The position numbers were made by a program, and so were the translations under genes. A stretch of DNA of 64,000 nt from Nostoc sp. UHCC 0702 (GTDB taxonomy: Bacteria > Cyanobacteriota > Cyanobacteriia > Cyanobacteriales > Nostocaceae): contig CP071065.1 of NCBI GenBank assembly GCA_017164015.1, positions 1,057,409-1,121,408 of the forward strand. The letters are read 5' to 3'. Shown piece after piece: positions 46,305-55,152 of the stretch (positions are counted from its first letter, which is position 1; each line of letters begins with the position of its first letter). The notes beneath the pieces are model-generated. The model was not told the DNA's origin. It was given only the letters and a program-made list of their open reading frames with translations, and made no database searches.

Positions 46305-47609
46305 CAGGACTTACGCAACTGGCACAGGCGATCGCTAAAATTGAGTACAGATGTATTGAATAATGGACGCAACTGGCACAGGCGATCGCATTTCTACAAG
46401 ACATATGTACTAGCAAAGATGAGCTTACTAACAAGGGGCTTGCGAAAATTAGTTAAAGTCGTGTCTCTGTGTGAAGCCTTGTTCAAATTATGAGAAAATA
46501 GAGTTAAGGATTCATAAAATAAACCTTGTATTTTATGAGATTTACTAAACTTAACTATTGCCAATACTTGTTGAGCAGTCAGATTAATTATACAGTCACG
46601 AATTTGGCAGAGCATTTAGATCAGATCAGTCATGATAAAATTAACCGTTATCTCAAAAATGAAAAGTTAACACCTCGTTTGCTTTGGGATAATGTTAAAG
46701 ATATCGTCCAAGTGAGTGATACTGCATATCTAGTTTTTGATGACACGGTGCTGGATAAACGATACGCCACAGAAATAGAGACAAGTAAACGACAATATAG
46801 TGGCAACCAACATGGTGTAATCCAGGGTATCGGCTTAATAAATTGTATATATGTCAATCATGAAGAAGGAAAATTTTGGGTGGTTGACTATCGTATTTAT
46901 GACCCAGACTCAGATGGTAAAACTAAAATAGACCATGTAACAGAAATGCTGCAAAACCTTGTATATCATAAGGTTTTACCATTCCAAGCTGTGTTAATGG
47001 ACAGTTGGTATGCCACAAATAAATTAATGTTATACATTGATGGCTTAGGAAAATATTATTATTGTCCTTTGAAACGTAATCGACTTGTAGATGATACTAA
47101 TTGTCTTGAAAATTATAAAAGGATTGAATCATTATCTTGGAATGAGGAGGAGTTGATATCAGGTAAAATAATAAAAATAAAAAAGTTTCCTCAAGCTAAA
47201 AAAGTGAAACTATTCCGAGTAACTGTCTCGACCGACAGAACGGATTTTATCGCTACAAACGATTTATCTCAAGATTCTACGGATGTTGTACAAAAAGTGT
47301 GTAAGGTTCGATGGAAAATTGAAGAGTTTCACCGCGAATTAAAGCAATTGACTGGCATTGAATCATGTCAATGCCGTAAGGGTCGTATTCAAAGAAATCA
47401 TATCGCCTGCGCTATTTTAGTCTGGCTTCGGCTCAAAAATTTAGCTTATATAACTGGTCAAACAATTTATCAAATTAAGCATGGACTACTATCTAATTAT
47501 TTAGTTCAGCAACTAAAACGTCCGGCTGTTCCTATGTTTATCGCGTAGTTGTTTAGGCGCACGGCGCGGTTACACCGCACCATTGCTTGTGACAGTTGCG
47601 TAAGTCCTG
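46305..47609 (+). mobile_element. IS701-like insertion sequence, complete, target duplication ATATC
   Basis: 1305 bp with inverted ends CAGGACTTACGCAACTG and CAGTTGCGTAAGTCCTG (perfect over 17 bp), flanked by ATATC at 46300-46304 and 47610-47614. A 22-bp part of the left end, with the CGCAACTGGCACAGGCGATCGC core, is duplicated in tandem at about 46369-46390. It carries one intact transposase gene. It sits between cpcC and cpcD. Confidence 0.92.
46535..47548 (+). CDS. IS701-family DDE transposase
   Basis: This 337-residue transposase has the DDE triad visible: Asp in 'LVFDDTVLDK', Asp in 'AVLMDSWYAT' and Glu in 'RWKIEEFHRELKQLTGIESCQ' (in parts). The sequence contains the extended 'CQCRKGRIQRNHIACAILVW' segment of the family. 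The open frame starts at a TTG at 46526, but the ATG at 46535 is preferred. The protein is full length with no frameshift, so the element may still be active. It could act on the MITEs that share its ends. Confidence 0.92.
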   Translation: MRFTKLNYCQYLLSSQINYTVTNLAEHLDQISHDKINRYLKNEKLTPRLLWDNVKDIVQVSDTAYLVFDDTVLDKRYATEIETSKRQYSGNQHGVIQGIGLINCIYVNHEEGKFWVVDYRIYDPDSDGKTKIDHVTEMLQNLVYHKVLPFQAVLMDSWYATNKLMLYIDGLGKYYYCPLKRNRLVDDTNCLENYKRIESLSWNEEELISGKIIKIKKFPQAKKVKLFRVTVSTDRTDFIATNDLSQDSTDVVQKVCKVRWKIEEFHRELKQLTGIESCQCRKGRIQRNHIACAILVWLRLKNLAYITGQTIYQIKHGLLSNYLVQQLKRPAVPMFIA

Positions 47610-47636
47610 ATATCCTTACTAGGAGATATTACCGTT

Positions 47637-47864
47637 ATGCTTGGACAATCTGCATTAACGAGAGCTTCTGACTCAACTTCAGATAACCGTATCTTTGTTT
47701 ATGAAGTGGAAGGATTACGGCAGAATCAGGAAACTGAGAAAAATAACTATCAAATTCGCAATAGCAGCACAGTTCTGATTCAAGTGCCTTACAACCGCAT
47801 GAATGAGCAGATGCGTCGCATTAGCCGCTTAGGAGGCAAAATTATCAGCATCCGTCCTCTGTAA
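47637..47864 (+). CDS. cpcD: Phycobilisome small rod-cap linker CpcD
   Basis: This 75-residue capping linker ends phycocyanin rods. It contains the CpcD fold 'RIFVYEVEGLRQN', 'NYQIRNSSTVLIQVPYNRMNEQMRRISRLGGKIISI' (in pieces). AGGAGA lies 10 bp upstream of the ATG. In intact operons it directly follows the CpcC-type linkers; here the IS701-like element lies between, so it may have been cut off from the L-box promoter. Confidence 0.92.
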   Translation: MLGQSALTRASDSTSDNRIFVYEVEGLRQNQETEKNNYQIRNSSTVLIQVPYNRMNEQMRRISRLGGKIISIRPL

Positions 47865-47875
47865 TGGGGACTGGG

Positions 47876-47985
47876 TATTAGGTATTAGGTATTAGGTATT
47901 AGAGATCAAAAAATTCTTTCCTAGTCCCCAGTCCCCAGTCCCTAGTCCCCAGTCCCTAGTCCCCAGTCCCCAGTCCCTAGTCCCC
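47876..47985. repeat. AGGTATT and AGTCCCC heptamer tandem arrays
   Basis: About four GGTATTA heptamers at 47876-47901 and about ten AGTCCCC/AGTCCCT heptamers at 47917-47982. They overlap the last codons of the leftward HEAT-repeat gene. Confidence 0.88.
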
Positions 47986-48870
47986 AATTTGAGAAATTGC
48001 TAATTTGGCGAGTAGGCGTACAACCTCCAATTCGTCATTGAGGGCTGCTTTTAATGGTTCTATAGCAGTGCGATCGCCCATTTTACCAAGGGAAGTTACC
48101 GCTGCCTTCCTCACTTCGCCATCAGAATCCCGCAACGCCAGAATCAGATGAGGAACTGCGGGAGGATAATTTACTTGAGCTAATGCCGCAGCTGCTTCGG
48201 TACGAATTTCGACAGATGGATCGGTCAAAGACGATACCAAAATTTGGGATGCTTTTTCATCTGTTTGTTCTTGAGCAACATGAGCAAGGGCACCCACTAC
48301 CGCACGCCTGACATCCACACAATCTGAATTGAGTGCTTTATACAAATATTCTGCTGCTTCAGAACCCATGAATGCCAACGCCCAAGCTGCCTGACCTTTG
48401 GTACTTTCGGGATGTTCTGGGGAAGCCAAGATGTCTAGCAATGCTGGCACCGCTGCTTCACCTGTCCTCGCTAAAGCTCCAACTGCTGAGGCTTTAACTA
48501 CTGTATCTTCATCATTTAATAAGGCATGGAGCAATGTTGGTACGGCTGTGGGGTCAGCGATCAAAGTTAAAGTTTTAGCAGCAGCCCTTCGCAGAACCGG
48601 GTTTGGGTGATTTGACAGCGCTTCTACCAAGAATGGCGTCGCCGATTCACCAATTTGACCTAGTGTCTCTGCGAAACTTAGCCTGACTAGACCCCGCGTA
48701 TCGCCCAGACCCTCAATTACCATCCGTTTCAGGAGTTGGTGGTCATTACGATCAAAGGTGTCAAGTGTGATTTGCTCAGTGACCATCTTAATTAGGGCAT
48801 CGGTCTGGGCTTGAGCCAACAGGATTGGATCTTCCCCAGATTGAGTTTTAAAGTTGAGCGTGTTACTCAT
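47977..48870 (-). CDS. HEAT-repeat protein, candidate E/F-type bilin lyase (CpeF-like)
   Basis: This is a 297-residue protein from the ATG at 48870 (AGGGA 8 bp upstream; the frame is open to 48906). It consists of six or more HEAT/armadillo repeats ('RRAAAKTLTLIADPTAVPTLLHALL' in parts, 'RRAVVGALAHVAQ', 'RKAAVTSLGKMGDRTAIEPL'), as in CpcE/CpcF, CpeY/CpeZ, MpeU and CpeF lyases and in NblB. The N-terminal 90 residues resemble lyase-type extensions. Position next to cpcD supports a phycobilisome role. CpeF, which ligates the doubly linked PEB of CpeB, is a possible match by size and layout; NblB-like or other HEAT roles are not excluded. Confidence 0.65.
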   Translation of the reverse strand: MSNTLNFKTQSGEDPILLAQAQTDALIKMVTEQITLDTFDRNDHQLLKRMVIEGLGDTRGLVRLSFAETLGQIGESATPFLVEALSNHPNPVLRRAAAKTLTLIADPTAVPTLLHALLNDEDTVVKASAVGALARTGEAAVPALLDILASPEHPESTKGQAAWALAFMGSEAAEYLYKALNSDCVDVRRAVVGALAHVAQEQTDEKASQILVSSLTDPSVEIRTEAAAALAQVNYPPAVPHLILALRDSDGEVRKAAVTSLGKMGDRTAIEPLKAALNDELEVVRLLAKLAISQIGD

Positions 48871-48900
48871 TGCAAATTCCCTATCATCTTTCGTAAAAAT

Positions 48901-48932
48901 TGTCAATAGTCAATAGTCAATAGTCAATAGTC
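48901..48932. repeat. CAATAGT heptamer tandem repeat
   Basis: About four tandem CAATAGT heptamers just upstream of the HEAT-repeat gene. A further 175 bp to the next gene hold no credible frame. Confidence 0.8.
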
Positions 48933-49108
48933 ATTTGTAAATATAAATGACTAATGACCCTTGCGGATTCGGCAGTTCCTTATGGGAGACCACTGCACCT
49001 TTGCGGTTAAGAGACAGACAAAGCCAGTGGCGTGGAAACCCTTCTGTTGCAACTGCCTCACTCATGACAACCTTTACGAATAAGTATGCAAATTTGATGT
49101 ATAAAAGC

Positions 49109-49348
49109 TTAGTTATTTGTTGTCAGAGCATCCTGGTGAGCGCGTAGTGCTTGGAGTCTAGCATCAATTTCGTTCAGATCAGGCTGTAGTTGAGCGAGTG
49201 CTTGTGATTTCAGTATCTTAGCCCGTTGGGCGATTGTGAGGGTGTCGTTAACCAAACGTTCCCGATATTCTTCTAGTTCTGCAATGATATCTTTCAGTTC
49301 TTGAGCAGTGACTGCATCTGTTGTCGTGAGTTCTCTTGGTTCAGTCAT
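49109..49348 (-). CDS. Small coiled-coil hypothetical protein
   Basis: This 79-residue, highly helical, charged protein ('LKDIIAELEEYRERLVNDTL', 'LDARLQALRAHQ'-like heptads) has no membrane helix or signal peptide. It is probably a conserved cyanobacterial small protein, but nothing identifies its role. No neighbour is close enough to imply an operon. Confidence 0.6.
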   Translation of the reverse strand: MTEPRELTTTDAVTAQELKDIIAELEEYRERLVNDTLTIAQRAKILKSQALAQLQPDLNEIDARLQALRAHQDALTTNN

Positions 49349-49830
49349 AACTATATCTATTGTTTTTCCTAAAAGCGATTGCTAAATACTTGTATTCGAT
49401 CTTCTCAGATTGCGTTACCACTGGGCAAACCTTTTTCCAAGGAATTAGGAAGTGGATAAGAAAGCCGGCACAAATAAAACACAAGAACAAAAGGGAAAAA
49501 CCTTTACCCTTTAACCTTTCTCTTTCTTTGCGACAGCAATTGCTCATGGAAAGCTACTGCGGTTTGGTTAGTGCAGCGCTTGCGCTCAGGACAGAAACTA
49601 TTTTTGTTGGGGGCTGCCTCTTTTTTGCGGTTCGTAAAAAAAATTTACGTATTCTTTGAGTGGAAAGGTAGTAGAACTGCGATCGTATTGATCATATCTA
49701 TCAAAATAGCATGGGAGGGTGAGAACCCCAGGTTGAAACCTGGGCAGATGTCAACCAACTCTGGCTGTTTCTTGCGATAATTCCCAAGGGGGATTTGCTC
49801 TATACTGGCTCGTTCGTCAAAGGGGAAGAG
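49349..49830. other. Intergenic region upstream of the CPBP gene
   Basis: About 480 bp. Two short plus-strand frames cross it, but they lack Shine-Dalgarno sites and conserved composition and are not called. The promoter of the CPBP protease gene is probably within 49680-49820. Confidence 0.5.
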
Positions 49831-51456
49831 ATGACAATTAAGCGATTTGGGTTAATATTAGCGACGTTGCTAGCGATTGGGTTGGCAAGTTTATCTTTAT
49901 TTGGCAGTTGGCAAGAACCTCAATTCCAAAGTCGCTTGGAACTATACCAAACTAATATTGCCTTGCAAGCGCAAGCTTGGCAACCAGGAGATAGTAAAGA
50001 TGATAATTTCTCGGCAATTCGAGAAGCGATACTCGGTGAACAACCCCTGGAAACTGCCACAAAGCAATATCAACAGGCGCGTGAATCGGTTCAAGCTAAT
50101 TTGGACAAAGCTAGAAAGCAACTTGCACAACTACCGTCTCTACCCCAGACAATTCCTACACCCCCTAAACCCCTACCAAAAGTCTCTTCAAGGAGAAATA
50201 CCTCTGGTGGCGAACAACAGGAAAAATTGCAGCAATCTCTCAAGCAAGCAGAAAAATTGCTGGCTGAATTAGACTTGCGGCTGGGAATTTTACAAGCACA
50301 GCAAGGACAGACGGATACAGCCCTCAACACTTGGAACGAATTACAAAAGCGATTAGAACAAGACAACTCAACCACAGACTCAAAACTCCTTACTCCCAAC
50401 TCCTCACTCAGCACTGAAATTGGAGGAACTGCTGCTGCGTTAAGCGGACTTTGGAGTAATCCCGCTCGTTTGCTCCCCAATGTTCAACAGCTGATTCAAA
50501 AGAATTTAGATGGTTGGTTTCGCTCTACTGCTTTAGTTCAACTGTACGAACTCCAGCAACGACAAGAACCTCTATCAGCAGTTCAAGCCGCAGAACAAGA
50601 AGCTGCTGCTCAAGCTGTGGTCAAATTAGTGATTATTGCCACTATTCCCTCTTTAGCAGCATTGGTCGGTACGATACTGCTGATTTTCTTAATTGCACAG
50701 CGCCTGTTGAAGGGAAAAGCAGCCTTATTAGCTCAAAATGGTGATGCTCCTTGGTCAACACCTTGGGATGGGGAAACTGTGTTGCAGGTTTTTGTCCTGG
50801 GCTTTTTCTTTATGGGACAAGCTTTTGTGCCTTTGCTCTTATCAGTGATCCCAATCCCGCGTCCTTTAGGTAATGTGCGAATTCAGGCTGTTTACGTCTT
50901 GATTAGTTACTTGCTAGTGGCATCAGGTGCATTATCGGTATTATATATCTCCATCAAACGCTTTTTTCCACTACCAGAATTCTGGTTTCGCTTTCGTGTG
51001 CAGGATAAATGGTTTTTGTGGGGGCTAGGGGGCTATTGTGTGGCTTTACCCATAGTTGTGGTGGTGTCTTTGATTAATCAACAACTTTGGCAAGGACAGG
51101 GAGGTAGCAATCCTCTGTTACAATTGGCGCTGGAAAGCCAAGATGTCGTGGCACTTGGTATATTTTTCTTTACAGCTGCGATCGCAGCTCCATTTTTTGA
51201 AGAAATTCTCTTTCGTGGCTTTTTATTGCCCTCTCTGACTCGTTACTTTCCTGTTTGGGGAGCAATTATTGCCAGTGCTTTGTTATTTGCGATCGCTCAC
51301 TTAAGTTTGTCAGAAATTCTGCCACTCACTGCTTTGGGCATCGTCTTGGGTGTAGTTTACACGCGATCGCGTAACCTCCTTGCACCTATACTTCTTCACA
51401 GCCTCTGGAATAGTGGCACATTATTGAGCCTATTTTTACTGGGCAGTAGTAATTAA
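49831..51456 (+). CDS. CPBP-family intramembrane metalloprotease
   Basis: This is a protein of about 541 residues. One N-terminal membrane helix ('FGLILATLLAIGLASLSLF') precedes a soluble helical/coiled region of about 200 residues rich in Gln and Leu. About eight membrane helices follow. The CAAX/CPBP site has 'FFEEILFRGFLLP' (EExxxR motif), 'FAIAHLSL' (second-motif His) and 'APILLHSLWN' (third motif). Such enzymes are proposed prenyl-type endopeptidases or antibacterial-peptide processing proteins. The ATG at 49831 with AGGGG five bases upstream is preferred over the ATG at 49795. Confidence 0.85.
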   Translation: MTIKRFGLILATLLAIGLASLSLFGSWQEPQFQSRLELYQTNIALQAQAWQPGDSKDDNFSAIREAILGEQPLETATKQYQQARESVQANLDKARKQLAQLPSLPQTIPTPPKPLPKVSSRRNTSGGEQQEKLQQSLKQAEKLLAELDLRLGILQAQQGQTDTALNTWNELQKRLEQDNSTTDSKLLTPNSSLSTEIGGTAAALSGLWSNPARLLPNVQQLIQKNLDGWFRSTALVQLYELQQRQEPLSAVQAAEQEAAAQAVVKLVIIATIPSLAALVGTILLIFLIAQRLLKGKAALLAQNGDAPWSTPWDGETVLQVFVLGFFFMGQAFVPLLLSVIPIPRPLGNVRIQAVYVLISYLLVASGALSVLYISIKRFFPLPEFWFRFRVQDKWFLWGLGGYCVALPIVVVVSLINQQLWQGQGGSNPLLQLALESQDVVALGIFFFTAAIAAPFFEEILFRGFLLPSLTRYFPVWGAIIASALLFAIAHLSLSEILPLTALGIVLGVVYTRSRNLLAPILLHSLWNSGTLLSLFLLGSSN

Positions 51457-52589
51457 TATCACCATGCTTTACTGTTGCATAAAATAAAAATGTGTGGTTA
51501 CATCGGCGGTAATAATACTAAATTACCGGTGATGATTCAAAACTTCATCTCTTGGTAGGTGAAGTTTTTAGGAATATAGCGTTTCCTAATCACATAAGGT
51601 ACATCATAGCCAACTCCTTGCTTGCGCTTAGGGGGTTGGGGGTGGGGTTATTGTACCTCACTCAACTGAGAATCGCTATAAGCAACTCGTTGGCATCTTC
51701 TTTAAGTTAATAGTGTACTGGCGACAAGGAGAATAAGGGTAACAAGCTTAATAACTAGTGCCCAATACCTCAGAATTGAAGCATAAATATGCTGCTAGCA
51801 GAAGTAGTTGTAATAATACTGTTAAATAGATTACAAAATGGCTAGAGAAACATCTAGTATTATTTGGATAACCCCAGCCGTTATTAAGCTATTTATAGCA
51901 GACATTAGGGACTGACAAATCCAAAAATATCCCATTATAGTTGTTAGTCCCTGGCTGTTGATAGTTGACTGTTAACTATCAAACATCAACAACATCAAGC
52001 GTGATAGTTTATTTATTGGAGTTCCCTAATTTGAGCGGAAATCCTGGTTTTAGCTATCAAATTCGTGAAAGCAACTAATCTGAACTGCTCAGCTATTACT
52101 ATCGATCAAAGCTGTGATAAAATTGTATCCCTATAGCTGATGGAAATACGCCCCCTGTGCGTTGTAGGCATTGACCATCACGGCTTATGCTCATCATTAC
52201 AACCATATTAAAAAAGTCCGGAGATAATACAGATGGACTTGTATAGAGTGGTGTGATATGACTGTTTTCGTTCATTATTGGGATGGTTTCTGTTCTAGAA
52301 ATATCTCTTTCCCAAGAATGAGTAAAACTGCTGTCCGCATTTCCTATAAAAATTTACCATCAGTCATCAACAAGCCTGATAATTGCTAGTGTTTTTGGAA
52401 ACCCTGCGCTGAACTAATATTTTTAGTATTTTTTCTGAGATATTGGTACGCTGGTTTTACCAATTTATATTGGCACATACTGCTAGTAACAAAAAAGTAA
52501 AAATATATTTACTTGGGAAATATATTTACTTCTTTTTATTAAAATAAAGACCTTAATTTTAAATTCACTGATCGAGGAGCAATACCGAT
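51457..52589. other. 1.1-kb region with no recognised gene
   Basis: No frame with coding character was found on either strand. A GC-rich repeat piece (AGGGGGTTGGGGGTGGGG) sits near 51635. TTAGGGACTGACAAATCC and TTGTTAGTCCCTGGCTG near 51905-51957 form part of an imperfect inverted repeat. The strongly AT-rich stretch 52480-52570 is probably the promoter of the TM2 gene. Confidence 0.5.
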
Positions 52590-52865
52590 ATGGCAAATTT
52601 CAACCCTAGTCACCCTACGAAACAACTACTAGCTGGGTATTGTGGCATTATTTTTGGAGGTTTAGGGATTCATAAGTTTATTCTAGGATATGCACCAGAA
52701 GGCTTTATCATGCTGGTGATATCAGTGATAGGGGGAGCTTTCACATATGGCATTACCTTGTTGATTATGCAACTTGTGGGCTTGATTGAAGGCATGATCT
52801 ATTTGAACAAATCTCCTGAAGAATTTGTAAATACCTACTTGATCAACAAACAAGGCTGGTTCTAG
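52590..52865 (+). CDS. TM2-domain membrane protein
   Basis: This 91-residue protein has the TM2 pattern: 'KQLLAGYCGIIFGGLGIHKFILGY' (in parts, with the conserved G..G.H.FYLG-like element) and a second helix 'GFIMLVISVIGGAFTYGITLLIMQLVGLIEG' (in parts). GAGGAG lies 12 bp upstream. TM2 proteins are widespread and mostly of unknown function. It is followed immediately by another small membrane protein gene. Confidence 0.88.
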   Translation: MANFNPSHPTKQLLAGYCGIIFGGLGIHKFILGYAPEGFIMLVISVIGGAFTYGITLLIMQLVGLIEGMIYLNKSPEEFVNTYLINKQGWF

Positions 52866-52868
52866 AAA

Positions 52869-53123
52869 TTGCCATCTGACAATTTAATTCTTCTGATTGC
52901 CTATAAATTCTACGTGCCTGCTTTTATAGATTATTCCACCGATATGCTAATTATCAAAGATAAATATTTCGCTTGGGCATTATTCCTGCTGCTGGGTGTA
53001 GGCTATTCTAATGTTATGTCTCATTTAGAGATTAATTATTTTTGGAAAAGCCTAATTGTCCTAATGCCAATACAGATTGGATGTGCTATCTACATCACTT
53101 ATTTACGCTGGAGCCGTAATTGA
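52869..53123 (+). CDS. Small two-helix membrane protein (uncharacterised)
   Basis: 84 residues read from a TTG three bases after the TM2 stop. It has two or three hydrophobic segments ('YFAWALFLLLGVGYSNVM', 'SLIVLMPIQIGCAIYITYL'). There is no Shine-Dalgarno, so translation would depend on coupling with the TM2 gene. No family is recognised. It is plausibly an accessory of the TM2 protein, but may not be a true gene. Confidence 0.45.
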   Translation: MPSDNLILLIAYKFYVPAFIDYSTDMLIIKDKYFAWALFLLLGVGYSNVMSHLEINYFWKSLIVLMPIQIGCAIYITYLRWSRN

Positions 53124-53286
53124 CTAATATCTGAAGGAGCAAGTGTGAAGTTATACTAATTTTCTAAATCAACACTACAAATTATTTCCCCTGCTCCCCC
53201 TTTCATCCTTCACTTATATAGGGCTAGGAAGCCTATTATGTCTGCATCCTAGCCCTTTTATCACCGCACCAACATTCAAAGACCTT

Positions 53287-53448
53287 CTAATATATTCTTT
53301 TTACTGCTTCCGCACCTGCTGCTAAAATTATACTTCCACTTCCAGTTGTTCCAGCCATAACAGGTTCACCTTTGATAATAGCGACAATAGCTACTAAACC
53401 ACAAACCATCATACCTGTTACAAGTACTGTTGTTATTGCATCCTTCAT
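53287..53448 (-). CDS. Small single-helix membrane peptide
   Basis: 53 residues from 'MKDAITTVLVTGMMVCGLVAIVAIIKGEPVM' (in parts); one membrane helix then a Gly/Ala-rich tail. AGGAGA lies 9 bp upstream of this ATG (53448), better placed than the upstream in-frame start at 53493. Function unknown; it stands alone. Confidence 0.5.
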   Translation of the reverse strand: MKDAITTVLVTGMMVCGLVAIVAIIKGEPVMAGTTGSGSIILAAGAEAVKRIY

Positions 53449-53699
53449 GGTTAGAATTCTCCTGAGCGTAAATTTTTGCACATTTGTTACCAAAAGACGC
53501 TGAATTGCCGACTTTTTGTCATGTATGAAATGAAGCTTGGTCTACCTGTATAACTAGAAAATAAGCAGCAAAAACTTGTACTACATGTTCCAGAAATCAA
53601 CTGTTCATAATTTAGACTTTAGCTGGAACAAGCTGGTGAAATGATGTATGGATTGCACTGAAGATTTCAGTAAAAAACCGCGATGCTTTGATGGTTCAT

Positions 53700-54839
53700 C
53701 TATTGTTTTAAAGGATTACGAATGTAGCCACATTTTTCATTATTACACACCGCCGCTAGCCCTTCAGAGAACTTGCTAACTCGCGTAAATTGTGGAGGAA
53801 TTACACTTTTACCTTCCTTGTCAATATAACCCCATTTGTCTTTAATCATTACCGATGCTAACCCTTCTGAAAAGCTGTATCGGTTTTCTAAATTGTGACA
53901 GATAATTCCCCCTGGATTTGCAGAACTTAGGTTTTTGGCTGGCTCTGCAATGTCACATCTAAATTGAGCATAGGGATCAACTTTAGCATCATTAAACTTT
54001 GCCTCAATCACAACTGTGCCTTTAGTATCGATATAACCCCATTTGCCGTTAATTTTTATTGGTGCTAATCCTTCTGAAAAATGGCTAGCATTATCAAATT
54101 TTGGCTCAATTACAACTGTGCCTTTAGTATCGATATAACCCCACTTGCCGTTAGTTTTTATTAGTGCCAGCTTTTGGCTAAATTGATGAGCTTCATCAAA
54201 CTTTGGCGTAATAACAACTGTGCCGTTTGTGTTAATGTAACCCCACTTGTCGTTAGTTTTTATTGGTGCTAGGTTTTCAGAAAAGTTACCAGCACCAGTA
54301 AACTGACGTTTGATAGCAAATTCGCCAGTCTTGTTTATATAACCACAAGTGCCGACAACACATACACGCGCCAACCCTTCAGAAAATTGGTTAGCTTGAT
54401 TTCTCGCATATTGTGGCTGAATCGAGAAGTTTCCATTCTTATCAATGTAACCCCTGTTTTTATTATAAATCCATGCTAGAGCCAGACCTTCAGAAAAGTC
54501 TTGAGCGCCATCGAAATTTGCTGGAATTGCCATGTCACCAGTTGGGTTAATATAGCCTGTATTGCCATTAATTTTGACACGTGCTAGCCCTTCAGAAAAA
54601 TGGCCAGCAATGTCAAATTTTGGATCAATTGCATAATCGATTTTTGGTGGAGTTGATGGGGGAGTTAATAAAATTTCTTTTACCAATACAGTTGAGGGTA
54701 TGGCTACTGCTCCCGTAATTACAATAGAAATAGAGACTATATTACCATTAGATTTTATGGCTTTTATGATAGCAGCACATCCTTGAAGGATATTAGGAAA
54801 ATTATTCCAAAAATTATTAGTTTGTGGTTTATTTTGCAT
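53700..54839 (-). CDS. WG-repeat protein, membrane-anchored
   Basis: This 379-residue protein has an N-terminal membrane helix (about 30-55, 'IVSISIVITGAVAIPSTVLV'). Seven or eight WG/KWG repeats of about 43 residues follow ('FSEGLAPIKINGKWGYIDTKGTVVIEPKFD' in parts). The middle three repeats are almost identical, so the array has expanded by recent duplication. One repeat carries a Cys-containing insertion ('AQFRCDIAEPAKNLSSANPG', in parts). WG repeats form beta-rich domains of unclear role; here they would be outside the cytoplasm. Monocistronic. Confidence 0.85.
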   Translation of the reverse strand: MQNKPQTNNFWNNFPNILQGCAAIIKAIKSNGNIVSISIVITGAVAIPSTVLVKEILLTPPSTPPKIDYAIDPKFDIAGHFSEGLARVKINGNTGYINPTGDMAIPANFDGAQDFSEGLALAWIYNKNRGYIDKNGNFSIQPQYARNQANQFSEGLARVCVVGTCGYINKTGEFAIKRQFTGAGNFSENLAPIKTNDKWGYINTNGTVVITPKFDEAHQFSQKLALIKTNGKWGYIDTKGTVVIEPKFDNASHFSEGLAPIKINGKWGYIDTKGTVVIEAKFNDAKVDPYAQFRCDIAEPAKNLSSANPGGIICHNLENRYSFSEGLASVMIKDKWGYIDKEGKSVIPPQFTRVSKFSEGLAAVCNNEKCGYIRNPLKQ

Positions 54840-55152
54840 AGCTGATGTCCACCTGTTTATTAGCGATTTGAGTTTTTGTAATCTTGCAAGCGCTTACTAT
54901 TAAACATGCTGTGCCTGGGTTTTTATTGATGAAATTAATTAGTAAGCGTTTAGCGTTAAACCTTAAGATAAGGGTAAATACTAGATAAAGCAGCTACAAT
55001 TTATGCTGAGTTGAATGTCAAATCTGGTTCTTAAGAATACACTTTTCTGTATCCCCTTCTCACTTGACCTCTAATACAATAGGCAAATAGATGAAAAAAT
55101 ACGTGGTAAATAATGAATAAGGTCTATGGTAAAAGTCAGCTTTAAGGGATTG
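54840..55152. other. Intergenic region between WG-repeat gene and LuxR-type regulator
   Basis: About 310 bp with no gene. It contains promoters for both divergent genes. There is no obvious operator palindrome. Confidence 0.45.

Noticed and set aside
47977..48870. Naming the HEAT-repeat gene nblB or cpcF outright
   Set aside because: Its N-terminal sequence differs from both as remembered, and HEAT repeats alone do not separate these families.
49360..49780. Two plus-strand frames of 69-99 codons upstream of the CPBP gene
   Set aside because: No Shine-Dalgarno, no recognisable domain, unusual composition; likely chance frames.
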